From Saprospiraceae bacterium UBA3362 (GTDB taxonomy: Bacteria; Bacteroidota; Bacteroidia; Chitinophagales; Saprospiraceae): a DNA stretch of 36,575 bases. Each line of letters begins with the position of its first letter. The stretch's first letter is position 1. The notes beneath the pieces are model-generated. The model saw nothing but the letters and a program-made list of their open reading frames with translations, was not told the DNA's origin and did not search any database. Positions 17,176-26,434 of the stretch are shown in pieces. The position numbers were made by a program, and so were the translations under genes. Location of the stretch: the NCBI GenBank assembly GCA_002360455.1, contig DEQQ01000075.1:1-36575 (forward strand), given 5' to 3'.

Positions 17176-18954
17176 TTATCTAATTTCAATTTTATAGGGC
17201 AATCTCATCTGGACTCCTGTTTTTGCACTGATATTTTTTAATTCTTGATAATACGGATAAAATTCTCCTAATTCAGTACGCAAAAAATATTCTTTTACTG
17301 CCTGTTTCGTCTCAGAGTCTTTATTCTGAAAACGATCTATAAATTTTTCAAGTGCTTCCTTTTGAGTTGGATACTCTGCCACCCTGAATCGATCCAATGA
17401 AGCCATGCGAGCTGCACAATTAATTGCATCTTTTAGTTCGCCAATTTCATTCACCAGACCTATGGATTTTGCTTTTGGTGCAAGCCAAATATGTCCCTGT
17501 GCAATTTCATGAACTTTGGTTTTATCCATCTTTCTTCCTTCCGATACCACTTGGAGAAATCGATCATAGGTATGGTCTATATTGTTCTGAATGATTCGAC
17601 CTTCATTATCTCCCCATGAATGGAATAATGAAAATTTGGTAGCCATCGGACCTGTACCAATGGTGTCAAAGTCGACTCCAATTTTTTGATCTGTCATAGT
17701 GCTCAAGTTGGGAATCATGGCGAACACTCCAATAGATCCGGTCAGACAATGTCTGCTTGCAAAAATTGAATCTGAATGACAGCTTATATAATATCCACCG
17801 GATGCAGCGTAATCACCCATACTTGCTACAACAGGCTTTCCACTTGCTTTTATCAAATCTATTTCATGCAAAAACTCATCAGATAACCCCGCGGATCCTC
17901 CTGGAGAATTTACTCGTAATACTAAGGCTTTAATATTTTTATTTTTTCTTATTTCTCTTAGTTGATTGATGTATTTTCTTCCAATTTCACCCTCTCTTCC
18001 TGCATTATCAATAATATCACCTTCCGCATACAAAACGGCTACCTTATTTTGAATACTATAATCTTCACTGGGTAGATTGGCAAAGTATTCTGTTGGATTG
18101 ACTAATTGCAACTTGTCATCAGCTCCAATGCCAATTTTATTTTTCATCCAAAGAATAGCATCGGTCTCGTATGCAATTTCATCTACAATTTTATTTTCTT
18201 TAGCCTTTTCCGGAGAAGAGCTTTTGTAAAAGTCAAAATCTGACTTTAGGGCTTCCACAGATAGTTTGCGAGAATCCGCAACCTGCTGAATATATTCTTG
18301 GTATTGTGAATTAAGATACTCTGATAACTGCTCGCGATTCTGTGTTGACATTTTTTCTAGACGAAAAGGCTCTGTTGCACTTTTGAACTGACCAGCGTAA
18401 TAAATATTAAATTTCAGCCCAATTTTTTCCATAAGTTCTTTATAAAATGGGATCGAAGCTCCAAAGCCTCGCATTTCTGTAAAGCCAAGTGGGTGAATCA
18501 AAATTTGATCTGCAACAGAAGAAATAAAATAACTGTTGTGATCTAAATAATTGTGATAGGCAATAATGAATTTTCCCGAAGCTTTAAAATCATTTAATGC
18601 ATCTCTGATGACTTTGAGTGAAGACAATCCATGCTTTCCTTGCGGATTAGTAATATAGATACCTTTTATTTTAGAATCGGTAGCAGCAAAACGAATTGCT
18701 TTTGCATAATCATGAATCCCTAAAACTTTTTCTTCATTGAAACTCAATCCCTCCATAGGAATATTGTTTGTTTGTTCGGGAAGCGAGGCGGGAATGGATA
18801 TTTTCAGTACTGACTGTTCTGATATGCTCGTGGAGTTCTTAAAGCTCTTGCTTGCGAAAGAGCCAATGACTCCTAGTGAAACAAAAAAAATAAGGATTAA
18901 CGCCAAAAAGGTTCCTAAACAAGAGGCAAAAATAAATTTAAAGAAATCTTTCAT
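17176..18954 (-). CDS. sppA: Signal peptide peptidase SppA, long (67K) type
   Basis: 592 residues from the ATG at 18954; an ATG at 18981 would add nine residues. I prefer 18954 because MKDFFKF followed by a hydrophobic helix is the usual Bacteroidota start. One N-terminal membrane segment (about 9-32) anchors two tandem S49 domains that face the periplasm. The Ser/Lys dyad is split between the repeats as in E. coli SppA: Lys191 in YYAGQFKSATEPF and Ser385 in GDYAASGGYY. It degrades cleaved signal peptides in the inner membrane, a relevant job near many exported proteins. It follows the deoxynucleoside kinase gene by 29 nt and precedes rarA by 3 nt. Confidence 0.95.
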   Translation of the reverse strand: MKDFFKFIFASCLGTFLALILIFFVSLGVIGSFASKSFKNSTSISEQSVLKISIPASLPEQTNNIPMEGLSFNEEKVLGIHDYAKAIRFAATDSKIKGIYITNPQGKHGLSSLKVIRDALNDFKASGKFIIAYHNYLDHNSYFISSVADQILIHPLGFTEMRGFGASIPFYKELMEKIGLKFNIYYAGQFKSATEPFRLEKMSTQNREQLSEYLNSQYQEYIQQVADSRKLSVEALKSDFDFYKSSSPEKAKENKIVDEIAYETDAILWMKNKIGIGADDKLQLVNPTEYFANLPSEDYSIQNKVAVLYAEGDIIDNAGREGEIGRKYINQLREIRKNKNIKALVLRVNSPGGSAGLSDEFLHEIDLIKASGKPVVASMGDYAASGGYYISCHSDSIFASRHCLTGSIGVFAMIPNLSTMTDQKIGVDFDTIGTGPMATKFSLFHSWGDNEGRIIQNNIDHTYDRFLQVVSEGRKMDKTKVHEIAQGHIWLAPKAKSIGLVNEIGELKDAINCAARMASLDRFRVAEYPTQKEALEKFIDRFQNKDSETKQAVKEYFLRTELGEFYPYYQELKNISAKTGVQMRLPYKIEIR

Positions 18955-18983
18955 GTGATAACGTCTAAATATTAACTTCAAGG

Positions 18984-19634
18984 TTAAAATAAAATTCTAA
19001 TATGATGTATTCCGGGCTGATATTCTTGTTTAAAAAGATGTTTGATCTCTTCATAATGTCTTTTATTATTAAGAAAATCCATATTTTCAGCATCTACTAT
19101 TAACACAGGAATGAGAGTTTGTGTTTTAAAAAATTCAAAATACATACTTTGGATTGAATCTAAATATTCAGCATGGATTTCCAATTCATACTCCCGTCCT
19201 CTTTTTTGAATTTGTTCAAGTATTTTATTCAATGGTCTATGAAGATATATAATTAGTTCCGGTCTAGGAATCGAAACAGCCAATTGCTGGTAGATTTTAT
19301 GAAAAAGCTTAAACTCTTCTTCCTGAAGATTTGTCTTTGCAAATAATAAACTCTTAATAAGGCTGTAATCGGCTAAATGAAAGTCAGTGAATAAATTATT
19401 TTGCAATAATTGAGATTGGAGTTGCTTCTGCCTTTCTGTCAAAAAGAATAATTCCACTGTCAACGAATATCTGGCTGGATCTTTATAGAAATATTCCAAA
19501 AAAGGGTTGTCCGCAAATTCCTCCAGAATAAGGTTACAATTTAGTTCTGATGATAAAAGTTGACAAAGAGTAGTCTTGCCGGCTCCAATATTTCCCTCAA
19601 TGCACACATATTTGTACCTAGATTGCGTCTTCAT
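18984..19634 (-). CDS. Deoxynucleoside kinase (dNK family)
   Basis: 216 residues. P-loop GNIGAGKTT at 14-22, the acidic ILEEFADNPFLEYFY stretch (about 36-50), and the FFLTER helix are typical of the deoxyadenosine/deoxyguanosine/deoxycytidine kinase family. It would phosphorylate salvaged deoxynucleosides in the cytoplasm. The exact base specificity cannot be read by eye. The start codon overlaps the end of folK by 17 nt, and the pair folK-dNK is often adjacent in Bacteroidota. The gene ends 29 nt before the sppA start. Confidence 0.92.
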   Translation of the reverse strand: MKTQSRYKYVCIEGNIGAGKTTLCQLLSSELNCNLILEEFADNPFLEYFYKDPARYSLTVELFFLTERQKQLQSQLLQNNLFTDFHLADYSLIKSLLFAKTNLQEEEFKLFHKIYQQLAVSIPRPELIIYLHRPLNKILEQIQKRGREYELEIHAEYLDSIQSMYFEFFKTQTLIPVLIVDAENMDFLNNKRHYEEIKHLFKQEYQPGIHHIRILF

Positions 19635-20124
19635 CTAAAAGAATTACTTCGTTTTGGTCTTCGCAAAGATCATACAATTCTTCAATACTTTTATTTAAAA
19701 CCGGATGTATTTCTTCTCCTGCTATTTCCATTAACGGAATTAGACAAAAATTTCTCAAATGCAAGCGCGGATGCGGAATTTCTAGGACGCTATTTTTAAA
19801 TTGGATTTGATCATAAAGCAAGACGTCAATGTCTATTTCACGAGCTTTGTTTTTACTTTTGTCTGTTCGTCCCATATTTTGCTCAATTTGTTCTGCAACG
19901 CGAAGACATTCTTCCGGATTTAAGCTTGTTTCGAGTAAGATTGCTTGATTGTAGAAGGGGTCTTGATCATCAATCTGCCAGGGTTCTGTTTCATAAATAT
20001 GAGATTTGCAAATCAACTTTCCCATCTGATTCTGCAGCAGCTTTATAGCATTATTCAAGTTGTTTATTTTGTTTCCGAGATTGGTTCCTAATAGCAGATA
20101 TAATCTATGTTGTTGTTTATTCAT
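19618..20124 (-). CDS. folK: 2-amino-4-hydroxy-6-hydroxymethyldihydropteridine diphosphokinase
   Basis: 168 residues from the ATG at 20124, which opens with the expected LYLLLGTNLGN. A longer frame from 20175 runs back into the M28 gene and its extra 17 residues are not family-like, so I reject it. The pterin/ATP site motifs are present: the REIDIDVLLYD segment and IPHPRLHLRNFCLIPL. It transfers pyrophosphate from ATP to 6-hydroxymethyl-7,8-dihydropterin in folate synthesis. Its start overlaps the end of the M28 peptidase gene by 8 nt and its end overlaps the deoxynucleoside kinase by 17 nt. Confidence 0.96.
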   Translation of the reverse strand: MNKQQHRLYLLLGTNLGNKINNLNNAIKLLQNQMGKLICKSHIYETEPWQIDDQDPFYNQAILLETSLNPEECLRVAEQIEQNMGRTDKSKNKAREIDIDVLLYDQIQFKNSVLEIPHPRLHLRNFCLIPLMEIAGEEIHPVLNKSIEELYDLCEDQNEVILLDEDAI

Positions 20125-21724
20125 AATGTATAAATTTCTTTGTGCGAATTGTTTTACCGTCGTGCAAACTTGCAAAGTATATGCCTGATCGAAAATTGGA
20201 TAAGCTTATTCTATGTTTTGCTTGGGAACCAATTTTACTATGAAACACCTGTTTTCCAGACGAGTCAAAAATATTCAAACCGGCAGTCTGTGATGCTGTT
20301 TCAAAGCAATTTATATGGAGTTCTCTATCAATATATTGAATTTGAAAACATTCACTTCCTGGATCAGAATTTGTATTTGCAGATTCCCATTGAATCTGCA
20401 AACAAGATCCGTGTTCAATTTCTGCAATTTGAGCAATACTGGCTATAGTAGCCTGAATAACTTGTTGCATAAATTTCATGTTCAATAATTCAATAGAGTC
20501 ATTCGGAGTATGGTAGTTTTTATTTCTAAAATTGGCTCCATCCGTTATCATCAAAGCCGGAATATTTTTATCCCAGAATGAAGCGTGATCACTCCTTCTT
20601 AAATCTTGAGCTATTGTCCCTGTTCCCGGCACCTCGAGAGAAATGACTCTTAGCTCAGGGACAAATTGGGCTGCCGACTGTGCAAAAGCATCCTTTAGCC
20701 ATTTTGAATTTGTATTTCCTGTATTGGTAATAAAATCTCCCCTGCGATTATTCTGTATTACCTGGTTGTATTCATTAGGAAAAAGAATATTAAAACCCAA
20801 TGGAAGGTCTTGAGTATTTTCCTTATCAGAATAGTACCCAATCATTTCGTAATTTAATACCGCTATAATGCTGTCTCTTTTATTGATTTGATTATTTATA
20901 TATAGATTGCTTCCTATAAGTCCTGCCTCTTCCAAGTCAAAAAAAACAAATCTTACCGATTTTTTAAAACAGTAAGTAGTCAATGATTCAATAGCTTCCA
21001 TAACACCAACTACACCGGAAGCATTGTCATCAGCGCCCGGTGACTGGGAAAAACTATCGTAGTGAGCATCATTGATTACGATTTGTCTTGGGGATTCTGT
21101 GCCCCACATATGAGCTTCGAGATTAATACAATCTAAAGATCCTATTTTTGAGGTATAAGTTTTTAATTCAATTTTTGACTTGATGAAATTACTCAGAAAT
21201 TCTCTTGTGCTCGCCAAAAACTTGGGATCAGATACGGCGTTTCTTCTTCCTGATAACAACTTAAGTCTTTGCTTAATTCTGTTGGTGTCCACGTTTTGAA
21301 TTAATTGGCTCAGGTCCATTTTGTGGGAGTCTTTGCATGAAAGAATGATCTGCATTGAGCTTGGAACACCGACCGAAGGATTGAACTCAATGTCAATCCT
21401 TTTCTTCTTGCCATCAATAATTACTGTGCCTATATCTCCACTGATCTTGTTGGGCAAAATAGGATTGTACAATGAATTCGATTTTGCATCATATAAAGTA
21501 AGAATAACCTCAGAAACTTGATCATCAGGATCACTGAGATTGTACTCTATAGATAGGGTATTGCCTGACTTTACAGGTTCGTTATGCAATGATATTTTTG
21601 GTTCTGTATTTTGAGCTACAAGACCTGAGTAAAAAAATAGGTAAACCCAAAATAAACTTCGATTTATAATGTGAAGATTGCTTTTAGAAGAACACAGCAA
21701 AACTCGTGTAAAATGATTATCCAT
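20117..21724 (-). CDS. M28-family metallopeptidase with T9SS sorting domain
   Basis: 535 residues. The N-terminus has a hydrophobic signal segment (about 24-38, ending VAQ) after an unusually long leader, so the true start may be internal. A beta domain (about 40-135) precedes the M28 zinc peptidase domain (about 150-430). Likely metal and catalytic residues: H221 (DAHYDS), D232 (GADDNASG), E265-E266 (DLEEAG) and H405 (YHTPND). The last 75 residues form a type A T9SS sorting domain (GLNIFDSSGKQVF, GIYFASL, TKKFI). It is thus an aminopeptidase-like enzyme exported across the outer membrane. It overlaps folK by 8 nt and heads the six-gene minus-strand run down to 15371. Confidence 0.93.
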   Translation of the reverse strand: MDNHFTRVLLCSSKSNLHIINRSLFWVYLFFYSGLVAQNTEPKISLHNEPVKSGNTLSIEYNLSDPDDQVSEVILTLYDAKSNSLYNPILPNKISGDIGTVIIDGKKKRIDIEFNPSVGVPSSMQIILSCKDSHKMDLSQLIQNVDTNRIKQRLKLLSGRRNAVSDPKFLASTREFLSNFIKSKIELKTYTSKIGSLDCINLEAHMWGTESPRQIVINDAHYDSFSQSPGADDNASGVVGVMEAIESLTTYCFKKSVRFVFFDLEEAGLIGSNLYINNQINKRDSIIAVLNYEMIGYYSDKENTQDLPLGFNILFPNEYNQVIQNNRRGDFITNTGNTNSKWLKDAFAQSAAQFVPELRVISLEVPGTGTIAQDLRRSDHASFWDKNIPALMITDGANFRNKNYHTPNDSIELLNMKFMQQVIQATIASIAQIAEIEHGSCLQIQWESANTNSDPGSECFQIQYIDRELHINCFETASQTAGLNIFDSSGKQVFHSKIGSQAKHRISLSNFRSGIYFASLHDGKTIRTKKFIHYE

Positions 21725-21809
21725 AGATAATTTCGTGTTTAACCCTTTTTGATTATTAATTTAATTTATCAGGAATTTAAAAAAGCCTTGAAGAATGGAT
21801 CAAATATAT

Positions 21810-23144
21810 TTATAAATTATAAATTCGAAGTTCTTTAGGATAATAATTTTTTAATTTCCCCTGAATGACTTTAGCCCAACCCAAAACGGCATCTTTATAA
21901 TTGACCAATATCCATTGATAAGATCCTCTGACTTCTTCATGGTAAAAATCAATAGCTCTCAGATAGTTTTGAGCTTGTTCTAAATTTAAACTGATGGCCT
22001 CTTGTTCATTTCTATCCTGCAGAAAACTCATCGATAGCGAATGATGCGGAATCCAATCTTCTCGTTTGAACTGGCCCAAATGAATTCCATAATGGCATGT
22101 CTTGCATTTGAATTCTTGAAGTTGAGTCGCCATTTGGAACAAGGGTTCAGAAGATGCTATCCAGCTCTGTTCTTTTTGCATATAGGCCATTGGCACCTTC
22201 ATTTTAACCGGACAAGATGCACTTTGAGATAATTTTAGCTTGTTTTTATTGGGTTCTTTTTTTCTTTTTAATCCTGTATATCTCATAACACTAAAACTAA
22301 ATCCTTCCCCTTTACTTAAATGGGGAAAACATCGATAGGTCTTTGTTCCATGGTCATGGATGTTCCATTGTTTTGGAAAATCAATTTCGATTTGTTCAAA
22401 AGGATACTCTTGGGTCAATTGGCGAACGACATCTTCATTTTCTTGTAAATTAAATGTACATGTAGAATAAATTACAATTGTGCCTTCATGACATAATCCT
22501 GGAATTAATTTAGTAATTTCTGTTTGTAATTTAAAACAATGATCTATTTTATTTTGATTCCATTGCTCTATTGCATCCTGCTCTTTTCTCATCATTCCCT
22601 CACCGCTGCAAGGGGCATCGACCAAGATCAAATCATAAGTTATTCCGGTAGAGCTAAGGTGAGCTATCGTGGCATTGGTAACAATGCAATTGGAATAACC
22701 CCATCGTTGTATATTTTGCCTGAGTGATTCTGCTCGTAGTCCGTTGACCTCGTTGCTATGAATTAATGCATCTGCACCTAATACATCACATAATAGAGTT
22801 GATTTCCCTCCAGGCGCTGCACAGGCATCCAATGCCTTAGCATCTTTTGGAAAATCAAATTGTTTGATAATATATCCAATAAGCATTGAGGAAGCTTCTT
22901 GAACATAGTAATGACCTGCATGATGATAAGGGTCCAAAGTAAATTTGGGTCTTTCATCCAAATAGTATCCACCAGAATGCCATGCTATTGGTTCTGTTAA
23001 ATGAAGCTCGTGATTCGATTTATAAGGATGAAGTCTTACAGAAGTTGTCGCCACATCGTTCATGGAGGCCTTGAAAGATTCTATTTGATCCTTCAACAAT
23101 GGCTTTATTTTTTCAATCAATGAACTAGGTGGCTTTACTGACAT
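21810..23144 (-). CDS. rRNA (cytosine-5-)-methyltransferase, RsmF/NOL1-like
   Basis: 444 residues. The SAM-dependent RNA m5C methyltransferase core includes LDACAAPGGKST (106-116), the acidic NEVN loop and both active-site cysteines: C179 in DAPCSGEGM and C229 in STCTF. The C-terminal 150 residues resemble the RsmF/YebU extension (HSLSMS and later YLRG-type positions), here ending VLGWAKVIQGKLKNYYPKELR. The likely target is 16S rRNA in the cytoplasm. The start lies 10 nt inside the ubiD-like gene, so translation is probably coupled. The next gene downstream (M28) begins 85 nt away. Confidence 0.93.
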   Translation of the reverse strand: MSVKPPSSLIEKIKPLLKDQIESFKASMNDVATTSVRLHPYKSNHELHLTEPIAWHSGGYYLDERPKFTLDPYHHAGHYYVQEASSMLIGYIIKQFDFPKDAKALDACAAPGGKSTLLCDVLGADALIHSNEVNGLRAESLRQNIQRWGYSNCIVTNATIAHLSSTGITYDLILVDAPCSGEGMMRKEQDAIEQWNQNKIDHCFKLQTEITKLIPGLCHEGTIVIYSTCTFNLQENEDVVRQLTQEYPFEQIEIDFPKQWNIHDHGTKTYRCFPHLSKGEGFSFSVMRYTGLKRKKEPNKNKLKLSQSASCPVKMKVPMAYMQKEQSWIASSEPLFQMATQLQEFKCKTCHYGIHLGQFKREDWIPHHSLSMSFLQDRNEQEAISLNLEQAQNYLRAIDFYHEEVRGSYQWILVNYKDAVLGWAKVIQGKLKNYYPKELRIYNL

Positions 23145-24970
23145 AGTTTTTTTAATTCGGAATTATTAAAAATAATGGAATCGACTCGTTTAGAAACTTC
23201 AGGGTCAACATTCAGTTCCGGTGCATGATGAGATTTTACTCTGGCATCTATAATTAAAGTATTCGGGCAACCCCAATGCTTATTGTTAATAAATTCTTCA
23301 ATCCCATGAATATCATGTGAAGGGTTGCTTCTTGTAAAACACACCCACAGAAAGTTGGAGTAGTCTCGCATACAAAAATCAACATCGTCCACAATTACAA
23401 TTAAAGGAATTTGATTGTGGTATTTTTTATTTATTAAAGTTCCAAGTTCATTAATTTGAAATTTTGTATTTGTATAATTTAAAAATGAATCAATTTGCAA
23501 AAGTAGAATTCCCGGCTGTTTTAATGCAAATGCTATAATTGCTTGTTGTGATAAAAAAAGATCAGAAGGAATTTCTTTCAACAACTTTCGTTGAATTGGC
23601 CTGTGACAAGCTATGATTGCTTTTGATCCTGAGTTCCATCCTTCTCCTGAATAATCTAAAGTATCAATAGTAGTTTGGGTTTGAAAATGAATATCGTACC
23701 TCCAGTCAATTCGCTGTAGAATATAATCAAAAAATGAGTTGACATCATGAGTGCTCAGATCACTGTTATCGACATTGCTGCTTATCCATAAATATTTTGC
23801 CAAGGAGGTTTGTCCTTTTCCAAGCAAATGATTGGCTTGAATTAAAATTTCTTCCGGCTTTTGATTTCTAAACGGCATATATCTCTCACTGCCTATGGCC
23901 AATAACAAGGGATGAACTCCGGCAACATCAACAGCATGAATTTCTCTTATCCCGGGAAATTCTGTTTTCCCTATTTCTTTTGTAATTTGATGTATCAAGT
24001 ATCCAAATGAACTGTCTTCTTGTGGAGGTCTTCCTACTACTGTCGCATGGAATATGGCGTTCTTTTTATGAAAAACATGATCAACCAGAACAACAGGGAA
24101 GTTATGTGTCAAGCTATAATATCCTAAATGATCTCCAAAAGGTCCTTCCGGTTTTAGATTGTTTTTGTCCACAACTCCGGTAATACAAAAATCAACATCA
24201 GCAGGTACGAAAAAATTATTGTGCCAATAGTAGCGATATCTCCTCTTGCCCAATAGTCCGGTAAAAAGAATTTCACTCATTCCTTCCGGTAATGGAAATA
24301 TAGATGCCAAAGCATGAGAAGGTGGACCGCCAATTCCAATACTAATTCTGAAAGGAGCCTCCGTTTTTTGGTACATACTTTGATGAATGCCTATTCCTCT
24401 ATGCAGTTGATAATGCAGTCCTATTTCTTGATCTTGCAAATAATTGTTTCCACTTAATTGAATTCGGTACATCCCAATATTGGATAAACTTAATTGTATT
24501 GAGCTTGGTGGGAAACTGATAACCTGAGGCAATGTAACAAAGGCGCCGCCATCGTTTGGCCATGATTTGATCTGTGGTAAATCAGAAATTTTACATTCAT
24601 GATTTATCAAGTCAGAGGAACTGATTTTTTTAGGATAAGAATGTAATCCGAGTCCAATAGCTTTTAATGACTTTACGGGTTGGGTCAAAAAACTCATTGG
24701 ATCAATTTTAAGTCTAATTAAATGCTCCAAAGATTCTATACTATCTCTGAAGATGTATTCTGATCTTTTGGCTGTTCCATAAACATTTGTTGCAACTCTA
24801 AATGAACTTCCTTTGACTCTCTCAAAAAGTAGGGCCGGGCCTTGGTTACTGTATACTCTTCTTTGAATTTCTGCCAATTCTCCTTGGGGACAAATTTCTT
24901 CTTTTATCCTTATCAGTTCTGATTGTTTTTCAAGGTCAAGCAGACAAGATTCTAGACTTGAATAAGACAT
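23135..24970 (-). CDS. UbiD-family decarboxylase
   Basis: 611 residues, in the range of Bacteroidota UbiD homologues. The conserved UbiD block PEGPFGDHLGYY is at 274-285 and contains the catalytic-type Glu275. Earlier conserved pieces include GMYRIQ and GIGGPPSHALASIFPLPEG (around 213-230). UbiD enzymes use prenylated FMN, made by UbiX, to decarboxylate aromatic or unsaturated acids reversibly. Bacteroidota make menaquinone, so a quinone-pathway substrate is plausible, but no other quinone gene and no ubiX is in this window, so the substrate is open. An inverted repeat (24989-25011) precedes the ATG, and the gene overlaps the rRNA methyltransferase by 10 nt. Confidence 0.9.
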   Translation of the reverse strand: MSYSSLESCLLDLEKQSELIRIKEEICPQGELAEIQRRVYSNQGPALLFERVKGSSFRVATNVYGTAKRSEYIFRDSIESLEHLIRLKIDPMSFLTQPVKSLKAIGLGLHSYPKKISSSDLINHECKISDLPQIKSWPNDGGAFVTLPQVISFPPSSIQLSLSNIGMYRIQLSGNNYLQDQEIGLHYQLHRGIGIHQSMYQKTEAPFRISIGIGGPPSHALASIFPLPEGMSEILFTGLLGKRRYRYYWHNNFFVPADVDFCITGVVDKNNLKPEGPFGDHLGYYSLTHNFPVVLVDHVFHKKNAIFHATVVGRPPQEDSSFGYLIHQITKEIGKTEFPGIREIHAVDVAGVHPLLLAIGSERYMPFRNQKPEEILIQANHLLGKGQTSLAKYLWISSNVDNSDLSTHDVNSFFDYILQRIDWRYDIHFQTQTTIDTLDYSGEGWNSGSKAIIACHRPIQRKLLKEIPSDLFLSQQAIIAFALKQPGILLLQIDSFLNYTNTKFQINELGTLINKKYHNQIPLIVIVDDVDFCMRDYSNFLWVCFTRSNPSHDIHGIEEFINNKHWGCPNTLIIDARVKSHHAPELNVDPEVSKRVDSIIFNNSELKKLCQ

Positions 24971-24988
24971 GATGTACCAAACAAAAGC

Positions 24989-25011
24989 CTTTTGAAAAAG
25001 ATGTTCAAAAG
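24989..25011 (-). other. Inverted repeat in the ubiD-like leader
   Basis: CTTTTGAA and TTCAAAAG form a perfect 8-bp stem around a 7-nt loop, 18 nt upstream of the ATG at 24970 and downstream of lhgO. It may be a weak terminator for lhgO, an operator, or chance; the T run after it is short. Confidence 0.3.
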
Positions 25012-25073
25012 ATTAATAATTTACTGCCGGAAACAAACATTTTTATATTCTCATTTTTAGCTAAAGTAGGTTT

Positions 25074-26276
25074 TTATGAGATTCCTTCAGTAATCATTTG
25101 AGCAATCTGATCTCCTATAGATAGCGAAGCGGTGGCCGCAGGGGAGGGCGCGTTGCAAATGTGGATCATTTGCTTTGCTTTTAAAACAGCAAAATCGTCC
25201 ACCATATTACCGTCTCGATCAATGACCTGTGCTCTAATTCCGGAGCTGCTTTCAGTTAAGTCCGTTGCCACAATTCCGGGGGTCATTTCTGAGGCTTTGA
25301 AGGCAAAATAGTGTTTGGAATAGTTTCTAAAATATTCAGTCAAACCTACATTCCAATGTTTTCCTATTAACTTCCAAAAACCTTTATAACTCAAGATCGA
25401 TTGGAGATCTTTCCAATTGATGTCTTGGTTTGCATAATTCTCACGATCAAAAGCTAAAATAGCATTGGGACCTAATGTTTGTTGCCCGTTCATGAGTTTT
25501 GTATAATGTATACCCAGAAATGGGAAATTGGGGTCAGGAACAGGATAAATGAGGCTCTTTACAATTTCTTTCTTGTTCTCGTTTAAATAGTAGTAAACTC
25601 CTTTGAATGGGATTATTCGATAAGGGCTATTTATTCCGGCTAAGGCACAAATTCGATCGGATTGGAGTCCTGCACAATTCACCAAAAAATCTGCTTCATA
25701 CAAGGACTCATCCTCGCAAGCTACTCTCAAAACTTGATGAACAGAGTCTATTGCAATGGCTTTTTTATTTGTCAAAACTTCGACTCCTTGTCCTTCCAAG
25801 CAAGAACGCATCTTTTGTGAAACCAACTTGTAATCTACAATTCCGGCCTGTGGGACATGTATTGCGTATTTGGACCTTACATTAGGCTCAAGGTTTTGAA
25901 TTTCTTCTTTTTTCAGAACTTTTATGTTCTTTAGCCCATTGTTAAGTCCATTATTGTAAATTTGATCAAGTTTGATTTTTTGTTTCTCATCATTGGCAAC
26001 GATGAGTTTACCAATTAATTGATAGGGTATATTTTGTTCATCGCAAAATCGAAGCATCTTAGCATAACCTTCAGTGCAATTTTTAGCCTTATTTGAGCCG
26101 GGCTTGTAATAGATTCCAGAATGGATTACACCGGAGTTATGACCACTTTGGTGTCGGGCTACATCATTTTCTTTTTCGAGAATCACAATTTTTACATCTG
26201 GCAATTTCTCATGCAATTGCATGGCTGTTGCCAGACCGACAATACCACCTCCAATGATTACAATTCTCTTTTGCAT
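25074..26276 (-). CDS. lhgO: L-2-hydroxyglutarate oxidase
   Basis: 400 residues from the ATG at 26276. The open frame extends to 26393, but those 39 extra codons run through a terminator and into tRNA-Asp, so they are not coding. The N-terminus IVIIGGGIVGLATAMQL is the FAD-binding Rossmann motif, followed by LEKE, the HNSGVIHSGIYY segment characteristic of LhgO, and a C-terminal FAD-contact region with SPAATASLSIG. It oxidises L-2-hydroxyglutarate to 2-oxoglutarate, usually passing electrons to the membrane quinone pool. It is a metabolite-repair enzyme that also serves glutarate/lysine breakdown. The transcript may start by read-through from the tRNA-Asp promoter, since only about 20 nt separate the terminator from the start. 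Confidence 0.95.
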   Translation of the reverse strand: MQKRIVIIGGGIVGLATAMQLHEKLPDVKIVILEKENDVARHQSGHNSGVIHSGIYYKPGSNKAKNCTEGYAKMLRFCDEQNIPYQLIGKLIVANDEKQKIKLDQIYNNGLNNGLKNIKVLKKEEIQNLEPNVRSKYAIHVPQAGIVDYKLVSQKMRSCLEGQGVEVLTNKKAIAIDSVHQVLRVACEDESLYEADFLVNCAGLQSDRICALAGINSPYRIIPFKGVYYYLNENKKEIVKSLIYPVPDPNFPFLGIHYTKLMNGQQTLGPNAILAFDRENYANQDINWKDLQSILSYKGFWKLIGKHWNVGLTEYFRNYSKHYFAFKASEMTPGIVATDLTESSSGIRAQVIDRDGNMVDDFAVLKAKQMIHICNAPSPAATASLSIGDQIAQMITEGIS

Positions 26277-26291
26277 TGAAAAAAACAGAAC

Positions 26292-26324
26292 AAATAAAAA
26301 AAGCTTCCCATATTGAGAAGCTTT
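26292..26324 (-). terminator. Rho-independent terminator between tRNA-Asp and lhgO
   Basis: On the minus strand AAAGCTTCTC and GGGAAGCTTT form a 10-bp stem (one T-G pair) with a 5-nt loop, followed by seven Ts. It lies 11 nt after the tRNA 3' end. Confidence 0.85.
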
Positions 26325-26334
26325 CTTGATTTTG

Positions 26335-26408
26335 CGGACCGGACGGGACTCGAACCCGCGACCTCCGCCGTGACAGGGCGGCATTCTAACCAACTGAACT
26401 ACCGATCC
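26335..26408 (-). tRNA. tRNA-Asp(GTC)
   Basis: 74-nt cloverleaf read on the minus strand. The acceptor stem is GGATCGG with CCGGTCC (one T-G pair) and discriminator G. The anticodon stem CCGCC/GGCGG closes loop CTGTCAC, giving GTC (Asp). The T-loop is TTCGAGT. CCA is not encoded. A terminator follows at once and a TAnnTTTG box lies 27 nt upstream. Confidence 0.96.
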
Positions 26409-26434
26409 GTTTCCTCATTTGGTAAATGAGACCG

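Noticed and set aside
20125..20175. Longer folK start at 20175
   Set aside because: The 17 extra residues are M28 coding sequence in another frame; the folK fold begins at MNKQQHRLYLLLG.
26277..26393. Upstream extension of the lhgO frame
   Set aside because: It reads through a terminator and the tRNA-Asp gene; the protein family begins at the ATG at 26276.
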